DNA from: Cenococcum geophilum 1.58
Taxonomy: Eukaryota; Ascomycota; Dothideomycetes; Gloniales; Gloniaceae
Reading direction: 5' to 3'
Assembly: GCA_001692895.1 (NCBI GenBank)
Contig: KV748283.1
Location: forward strand, 62,001 to 126,000
DNA: 64,000 bases
Part shown: positions 57,596 to 64,000 of the stretch, piece after piece
Position numbering within the stretch: the first letter of the stretch is position 1
How the letters are laid out: each line of letters begins with the position of its first letter
The notes under the pieces: generated by a model
What the model was told of the DNA's origin: nothing
What the model saw: only the letters and a program-made list of their open reading frames with translations
The model's database searches: none
Position numbers and translations under genes: made by a program

Positions 57596-60500
57596 ATAAC
57601 GTTAATCTTCTTACCTTAACCCTTCTAGCGTAAAGCAATAGAATCCTTATTTAGGAAGAGAATGCATTTATTAAAGAGTAGTAGTATTATTAAATTAAGC
57701 TTTTCTTTTAGCTTTGCTATAAGATTTGCCTTTACTAGCTTATCTTCTTTAAGAGCTAAAAATTGGTTATCTCCTAAGATAATTATATTATTAGTTTATA
57801 TGCCGATAATTCTAAACGGAGTTCCTATAGTTATAATAAGGAAGTAGGGATTAAATATAGATATAGTTATTAAAAGCTTCTCTTTATAGTACTTGCTATA
57901 GGTAGCCCACTAATAAGTTCCTACCTCTGCGATTCTATATAATGGCTTAAGTATAACTATAATTATATCTTTAGGATACTGGTGGCGAATTTGCTTTAAA
58001 AGGTATGCTAATATTAAACGCTAAAGGTGCGTCTCTAATTAAATATAGGCTTAAGTAATATCTCGTAAATAAACCGCTATTCTATTCTTTATTAAGGAGG
58101 GAGCTAATATAATAATAACTCACTAACTAGCTCGTTAAATTATAAAAGATTATATAAGAATTATCTCTTTACTATTATTATTATAACCTTAGATAATAAG
58201 CCTTAATTTCTTAAATAGGGTGTTAGTAGCTTTACTCTTAATCTTATTAACTATCCTTAACTTAAAGATGCGAACTTTATTAAACTTAGTAGGGTTATAC
58301 TTCTTAAATTTAAAGACTCCTCTTATAATAAGACCGTTAATCTTCTACTTATTAGATGCTTAGAAAGGAACTCCTAGGGTTATAATATAACCTTCCTTTT
58401 AGAGCTATTTTACAAGCTTAAAGTTAGCCTTTTTTTATAGCTATTATAAAGGCTATTAATAACTTAACTCTATTCTTAATGGCGGCAATAAATTATTCTT
58501 TAAAATTAATAAGATATTAGCGATTTTATAATCCCTTTAGGCGACCTCTACCACGTTATAGTTATAGCGTATTTACTATAATTATATTAGGATTATAGTC
58601 GCCTTTTAAAGTATATTAATTATAGTTCTCCTCTAAGGCATCTTCTAGGGTATCCTATAAAAGCTCGGAATTGTTATCTTTATAGTAAGGCTTAATAATA
58701 GTTAAATAAAATTAAGTAGGTCTATAAGGTATCTAAATAATATAAGTTTAACTATTAATTATAATAAGTTAGTATAGGCCTAACCATCCTCCCTTTTTAC
58801 ACTATACGCGTACTTTAGACTAGAATAGCAGATTAATTATAGTTAAGGTATTTAGGCTATTTCTTATTCCTAGTGCGTTATTAACCTAGTATATAGCGTA
58901 GAGACGTCGCACCTCCTTTATTGCCTTATAAATAGCCTCGGCTTATTATATAATAAAGAGAGATAGTAAAGAATTATTAGTTATTTAAGGGTAGGCGCTA
59001 AAGACTAGTAATATAGATACGAGTTTATTTGGGCTAGCGGAATTATTAATAGCTTTAATAGCTATTTATAAGGTAAGTTTTTTACTAGTATCCTTTAGTT
59101 CTAAAGAGATAATCTTATATACGCGGGGTAATAGCGCGTAATATTGTTTTACTTTTTTAATACTATTATATACCTTAATAGGGACTTCCTTAACCTTAAT
59201 TACTATTACCTTTATCTATTATTAGAACTCTATAAATAAGAAGTTCTTTTTTATATTATAGACAATTTAATTAGGGGGTCCTAAATAGATATTAATCTAG
59301 TATAACTAAAGGGTATCCTATGTGTTTCTAGCTAATATATCTTTTAAAAAACGCGCAGCTTAGAAGAAGGTTAAAAAGTTAATAACTTAGAGTACTAGCT
59401 TGCCGCTAAAATATATAACGTTAATAATAATATAGAAGTTAAAGTTATAGTTATTCTTAAGGGTAAACTTAAATCGGCTAGGGGACTTCTAGTTTATTTA
59501 GTAGTAATAATAGTACTTTATAAGATACTTAATTACCTTAACCTTAACTTTATAGCCTACTTATTAAAGAACCCTAAGTAATTAATAAACGGATAAGTGG
59601 CCAAAACGACGGTATAGTTGGCGTAATTCTAACTTAATTAAGTAACTTTAAGTAATACTTTTTTCTAGTTAATAAAGGAGCAACTAGGGGTAACCCTACT
59701 TGCGTATAACAGGTACCTAATTATCTCCCTAAATAAGTATATTCTTAAGGTTATTAAGCTTAATGCCTAATTTATTTATATCTCTAATATAAAATAGAAA
59801 CGGGGTGTTTATGGGAATAATATAAAAAGTGATATACCCTAAGGGGGTTTAAACCCTAATTATACTAAAAGAGATTGTAGTACCCTTGCTAAAATAAATT
59901 ATGTATTAGCCTACCGTTAAATAGTTAATCTAAATAGAGCTATTAAGCTGCTAAAGGGCTTAAACTTAAGGTTCTCCTATTATAGATACTCCTGCGGCTC
60001 TAGTATCTAGTATAATATTATAAAAAATATTTGCTAAGTATCTGTTATTAAAGGAGAACGCGGAGCTCTTCTTTAGCTTATTAAAGATATCTAACTTTAT
60101 AATAGAATAGAGCGTAAATTAGTTATTAAGAATAGTAATAGTTTGTATGCTATCTACTTTACTATACTTAGTAAAGTATTAGTTAGGAGAGTAGTTCTTA
60201 ATTTCTATATCTATAAGGAGCTATTTGGTCTTATTAACCTTACCCTTAAGATCTTTTACGCCTTTATATTAAACTAGGAAGCTTTAGAAGTAGGCTATAG
60301 TAACTTTATAATTTTTAACGTTTCTTATACTCTAACGGAACTTATTATATACTTCTTTTTACTTATTAAGGGAGTGTCTAGTTAACTAGTAATTTGGCTT
60401 CTTATAAATATAGCACTTCTTTTAGCGATTACTTTAAAATAAACCTCTATAAGGACCTCTATTATTACCTTATAGTTAACGTTAATTATACCCTCTTCCG

Positions 60501-61130
60501 TATTCCTTACTACGGCCACTATATATTTAATTAGTTTAGTTATAATTATATTAGTTAGGAATACTTAGTTAGGTAAGGTTTTTAGTATAGAACTATTAAG
60601 ATTTTATATTTATATTATAGTACCTATAGCAGAGCGTAGCTTAGTATATACTCCTTTAAATATATCTATAGGTTTATATAGCGCTAAGTTATACTTAGAA
60701 ACGCTACGGCATGCTAAAATAACCTAGTCCCTTAGGCTGTTCTTATTTTAGTAAGTTTTAGTAAGGCTATATTAGATTTTCTAGAGTTTATTAAAGAGTA
60801 GTTAAAGGTACTCTAAATAAGTCTTTATTAGGTTAGAAGTAATAACTCTTTAGAATATAGTTTCCCGCCATTTAGATATATAAAGTTAGCGATTTTTATT
60901 AGTCTTAAAGTAAGCTCTAGTAAGCTAAAGTATTATATTAAAGCTATAGTTTTTACCTATAATATAGTTGTAATAGAATATTACTACTTATCCTTTTAAC
61001 ATAATGGAGAAAGTGTAGTGGTATTAGTAGTATTAAATTCTAACCTTATTGCAATAGTTATAAAAGACCTATAGTTTTACTCTAAGTATATTATATAGTT
61101 TTCCTCTAAACTTTTTTTCTTCGTCTAAAT

Positions 61131-61696
61131 ATACCTTTATTAGATTTGTAACTTTTTATAGTAGAGGCTTACCGGTTAGCTAGGATAGAGGGGGTAGAGG
61201 TAGTAAAGAGGGTGGCAGAAGAGCACCTTTAGGTAGGAGAGCACCTCCTAGTAAGAGAGTATCTTTAGGTGGGGGATTAGCGTTCTAGGGGTTTTAATAT
61301 AAATTAAAGTTGCCTTCTAAAGAATATAGGTTAGTTTTAGGTTTCCGTAGTTAACGTATAATCTTAGCTTTTATCTATACTGGTTCTTCTATACTAATAA
61401 TAACGGCCTAAATATTACTAGCAATTGGGTTACTATTCTTAGTAATATATACCCCATTTCTATAAAGGAAGTCTTAAAAATTCTAAATAATATTAATATT
61501 ACCAAGTGCCTAAGTATTGGCGGTCTATCCTATAAAATCCTCCCTAAAATATTCCCATAGTTATAAATTGGCGTAGTGTCTACTTTAGTAAAATAGGATA
61601 TAGTATAGGAGAAAGCCATTAACTTGTTTTACGGTATAAGTTATTATATTAATAGTAAATTTGTCCCAATTTTTATTAATGAATTTCGTATATATA
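61131..61696. other. Unclassified sequence with short direct repeats
   Basis: Contains AGAGCACCTTTAGGTAGG and AGAGCACCTCCTAGTAAG in tandem near 61220-61265. No domain recognised. It lies between the truncated copia-3 and the LINE fragment. Confidence 0.4.
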
Positions 61697-61990
61697 GCTA
61701 CCACTATTAAATCTATATGGGCGATGCGAAGGGACTTTGTAGTATTAATGCTTAGCCTAAATATTAGTGGTGCTTACGATAATATACCCTATAAGCGTCT
61801 CTTATATATCCTTAGGGTAAAGGGCTTTCTAAAATAGATTATATAATTTATTTAAGGGTTTATAAGCTAAAAAGAAATATTATTAGTCTTTAGCGGATAC
61901 TAGAGCCCCCCTATTATACTTATAACAGGAATACTATAAGGATTACCTCTCTCGCCTATACTCTTCCTTTTCTTTATAAGCAACCTACTT
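61697..61990 (+). mobile_element. Internal LINE fragment (reverse transcriptase segment)
   Basis: 294 bp aligning without gaps to 38381-38674 of the Tad-like LINE, covering the RT motifs LSLNISGAYDNIPYKRLL and GDxxxGLPLSPILFLFFIS region. It is truncated at both ends, so it is not a normal 5'-truncated LINE insertion; it may have been carried in by a rearrangement or cut by later insertions. Confidence 0.88.
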
Positions 61991-63207
61991 TAAAAGGTTA
62001 TTTAAGGTTACAGCGATCTTCTCCTATAGCCGAATTATTAGCTTATTATATAGGTCTAATCGGTAGTTCTTAAGGGGAACCTAGCCTTCTCCTATAAGGT
62101 GTAGGAATTAAGTCTAGAATTTAGCAAAGGGTTAGTTCGGTTTTATTATTAGGCGATTATAGTCGTACTAGACGTCCTTTACTTTATTTAGGTTAATATA
62201 GATAGCCGCTAAGTGCTATATTATCTCATTAACAGATATAAATTAGATAGGGAAATCGTCCTTAAACTTGGCTTAAAGGTGCCGTTAGGCGTCCCTAGTA
62301 GTTTAACTAAAAAGGTAGAGTATTTTGGCTTTCTTAGAAGGGAAATAGTTATAGTTAATACGGAGCTTTCCTTATACTTAAATTCTCTAATTTTTAAAGG
62401 TAGGGCTTATCCCGTTAAATAGTAGTTAGAGGTTAAGAAGCTTAATGGACTTTAATTGCTTAATTATTATATCTATACTCCTTAGTGTATTATATTTAGT
62501 AAAGTAAGCATATTAGCTAAGGCTTTAAGAAGGGGAAGCCGGGCCATTTTATAGGGCCGTAAGGCTTTTTAAGATCTTTTATAGGGTCTCTTGTATATTC
62601 CTTACCTTAAGATAATTGGCTTCCTAGCTAGCTACAAGGGCGCGAATCTATTCGCGTACGTCTACGACGTTATTATTATCTTTAATTTCTAATCCCAATT
62701 AGATCTTAGGTTCCTCTTAGGTAGAGGCAACTCTCTTAAATAAGCTTACTTTACGTACCATCGTTAGCTTCCTATGGTTTATTAGTATTATATACTTTAG
62801 TTTTAATTCTAGGGGTATAGGTCTAGTCTTGTTTAGCTTATAAGGTAGGATATTATCTAGGCCTTCCTAGGTAATATAGAGTTGTTTTAGTATCTAAGTA
62901 TAGTGTATTAACGCGTCGTTGCAGATAAAGTTTTCTCTTTAGGGTAGGATATTATTAAGGCCTTCCTAGGTAATATAGGGAGAGCTTAGTATAATATAAC
63001 AGCTTATATAAATGCCTCTAAACCGAAGCTTATAGAATACTATCTTATAAAGATACTAAGCTAAAGAGAAGAAAAAGGGATTGCTAGGACCAATATAAAT
63101 AAATATATAGGGTAAGCCGCTAAGGCGCTAGCTTTGGGCGGGCCAATCGCAGGTTAGCAGAATATGGCAGAATTTAGCAGGTAATATGCGATAGCGCTGT
63201 TACAAAC
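61991..63207. other. Unclassified RIP-altered region
   Basis: A plus-strand open piece at 62213-62422 (KLGLKVPLGVPSSLTKKVEY) and a further coding-looking stretch to about 62760 (GANLFAYVYDVIIIFNFQSQ) suggest an element protein, but I cannot name it. Two 37-bp direct copies, GGATATTATCTAGGCCTTCC at 62844 and a variant at 62942, lie 98 bp apart. At 63115-63155 GCCGCTAAGGCGCTAG and GCCAATCGC match one flank of the P2 unit without its palindrome. Confidence 0.4.
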
Positions 63208-64000
63208 TAGAGCTTTTAGAGCGTATAAAAATAGGATCTTAACTTCTAAATTAGCTTCTAGATCTAGAGCCTCTATATAGCGATTACGATCTAAAGCAGC
63301 GTCGCCAACGTTAAGTTAAATGGATTCTTTACTAGCTTGCTTAGTTAAGCCTCCCTCTAAGAAGCCTCCTCTTAAGCCTCTACCGCCTATTAAGCCTCCT
63401 TCTCCTTAGCTGTAAGAGCTTTAAAATTGACTAAATATAAAGGGCAGGAATATAAAGAAAGTAGCATTTAAAGTTAGCTTTATTAAGCCTTAAATTAGGT
63501 AGTATAAGGGATCTTTTGGCGGCTTCCAAGGCCAGCCCTCAGCTAGGCCTTGGCACCTCCTTATAAGCCCCCTTAAGTTTATAGCCATCTTGTACTCCTT
63601 ATCAGTTCGTCTCTTTCTATACTTAGGCTATTGCCTACCCTTATTACTATATCGTCCTCTTCTATTAACTCTCTTTATAACTTATACTTAGCTTACCTAC
63701 TCCCTACTATATACCCTAGTAATATGCCATATAGGTAGCTATAAGAGGATTAATACTAAGTAATAAATATTAGGTGGTATACAATTAATAAATCTATAAG
63801 GAAGTTAGTAAAGCGAAAGGACTTTGTCGCTGCCTTTGCTAGGGCTATAGGTGATAATAAAGCCTCTACTAGCGGCTTAGTCAATAAAGGGAGGTCTATA
63901 AAGCCGCTTGCGGATCGTTATATAGAGCCTCTAGAGCCTCTAAAACACTAAACGTCTATATAAACAATTGCTAAAAAAATAAGAAGAAGGTAGTAATAAG
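63208..64000 (+). pseudogene. Unidentified dispersed ORF family, copy 3 (runs off window)
   Basis: Plus-strand copy matching 2796-2200 in reverse. It shows the proline-rich part directly: MDSLLACLVKPPSKKPPLKP at 63320 onward, then AFKVSFIKP. Around 63497-63735 about 235 bp interrupt the similarity; the junctions read TTAGGTAG and ATAGGTAG, compatible with a 7-8 bp target duplication of a small insertion. The homology resumes with GCTATAAGAG and continues to the window end with GAGCCTCTAGAGCCTC. RIP-type stops are present. The function is unknown. Confidence 0.5.
63497..63735. mobile_element. Small insertion in ORF-family copy 3
   Basis: Sequence absent from the corresponding part of copy 1, flanked by AGGTAG on both sides. 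It includes an unaltered GC-rich segment, AAGGCCAGCCCTCAGCTAGG. No inverted termini were obvious. Confidence 0.45.

Larger units (their letters stand above)
50008..61130 (-). mobile_element. Ty1/copia retrotransposon (copia-3), 5'-truncated, split by copia-2
   Basis: Minus-strand copia element. Its 3' LTR is at the left (50008-50198), followed rightwards by palindromes P2 (50415) and P1 (50529), RNase H and reverse transcriptase regions interrupted at 51355-57595 by copia-2, then integrase and gag-like sequence to about 61130. Alignment in reverse orientation to copia-1 covers copia-1 positions about 42280-47103, so roughly 1.1 kb of leader plus the 5' LTR are missing. A broken fossil with dozens of breaks; heavily RIP-altered and older than its insert. 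Confidence 0.85.

Noticed and set aside
56027-57847. Two similar open frames (56027-56278 minus; 57662-57847 plus) that look like a conserved small protein
   Set aside because: Both are the antisense of the same copia reverse-transcriptase segment, in copia-2 and in the oppositely oriented copia-3. The similarity is inherited from the element.
1-64000. tRNA, rRNA, riboswitches, operons, promoters and terminators
   Set aside because: No cloverleaf or rRNA segment was recognised by eye, and no intact gene exists for which a promoter or terminator could be supported. A tRNAscan/Infernal run would be decisive.

Overview
The window looks like an AT-rich, gene-poor block of a filamentous ascomycete (Pezizomycotina) chromosome, built almost entirely from old transposable elements. 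CpA and TpG are depleted and TpA is in excess. Former glutamine and tryptophan codons are now stops. Where paired LTRs were compared by eye they differ by C/T and G/A transitions. This is the signature of repeat-induced point mutation (RIP). No intact host gene was found. The recognisable coding relics are transposases, LINE proteins, retrotransposon proteins, a Helitron-type helicase and two decayed host-like genes.

Layout. 1-1748: end of a minus-strand Ty1/copia element. 1749-2925: relic of an unidentified dispersed ORF family. 2930-11557: a Tc1-type transposase gene (minus strand) split by a 7.4 kb copia element (3377-10795), which itself holds a pogo/Fot1-type transposon (7258-9296). 11643-13644: a 2 kb region bounded by inverted repeats, containing a 12-bp minisatellite and a TA-flanked MITE. 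13645-15983: a small island of near-normal base composition with a decayed membrane-protein gene and a fragment of a heme-thiolate peroxidase gene. 15989-16655: a MITE with long terminal inverted repeats. 16661-23190: a gypsy element interrupted by a piggyBac-like transposon (18956-21464). 23663-24190: second copy of the unidentified ORF family. 24280-25680: 3' end of another gypsy element with a chromodomain. 25684-27107 and 31911-33383: two copies of a composite, minisatellite-rich element. 27112-29240: Helitron-type Pif1 helicase relic.

33500-47390: a hAT transposase gene split first by a Tad-like LINE (34769-40349) and then by a copia element (40977-47103). 47793-49179: a Tc1/mariner element with about 100-bp terminal inverted repeats. 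50008-61130: a minus-strand copia element holding a younger copia element (51355-57595). 61697-61990: an internal LINE fragment. 63208-64000: third copy of the unidentified ORF family.

The window is best read as a stratigraphy of nested insertions. The most unusual items are: a recurrent ~70-bp unit around a 27-bp palindrome, found in both copia and gypsy elements and inside a minisatellite; a second 23-bp palindrome shared by the same elements; the dispersed ORF family, which I could not identify; and GC-rich tandem repeats that show little RIP inside a strongly RIP-altered block.
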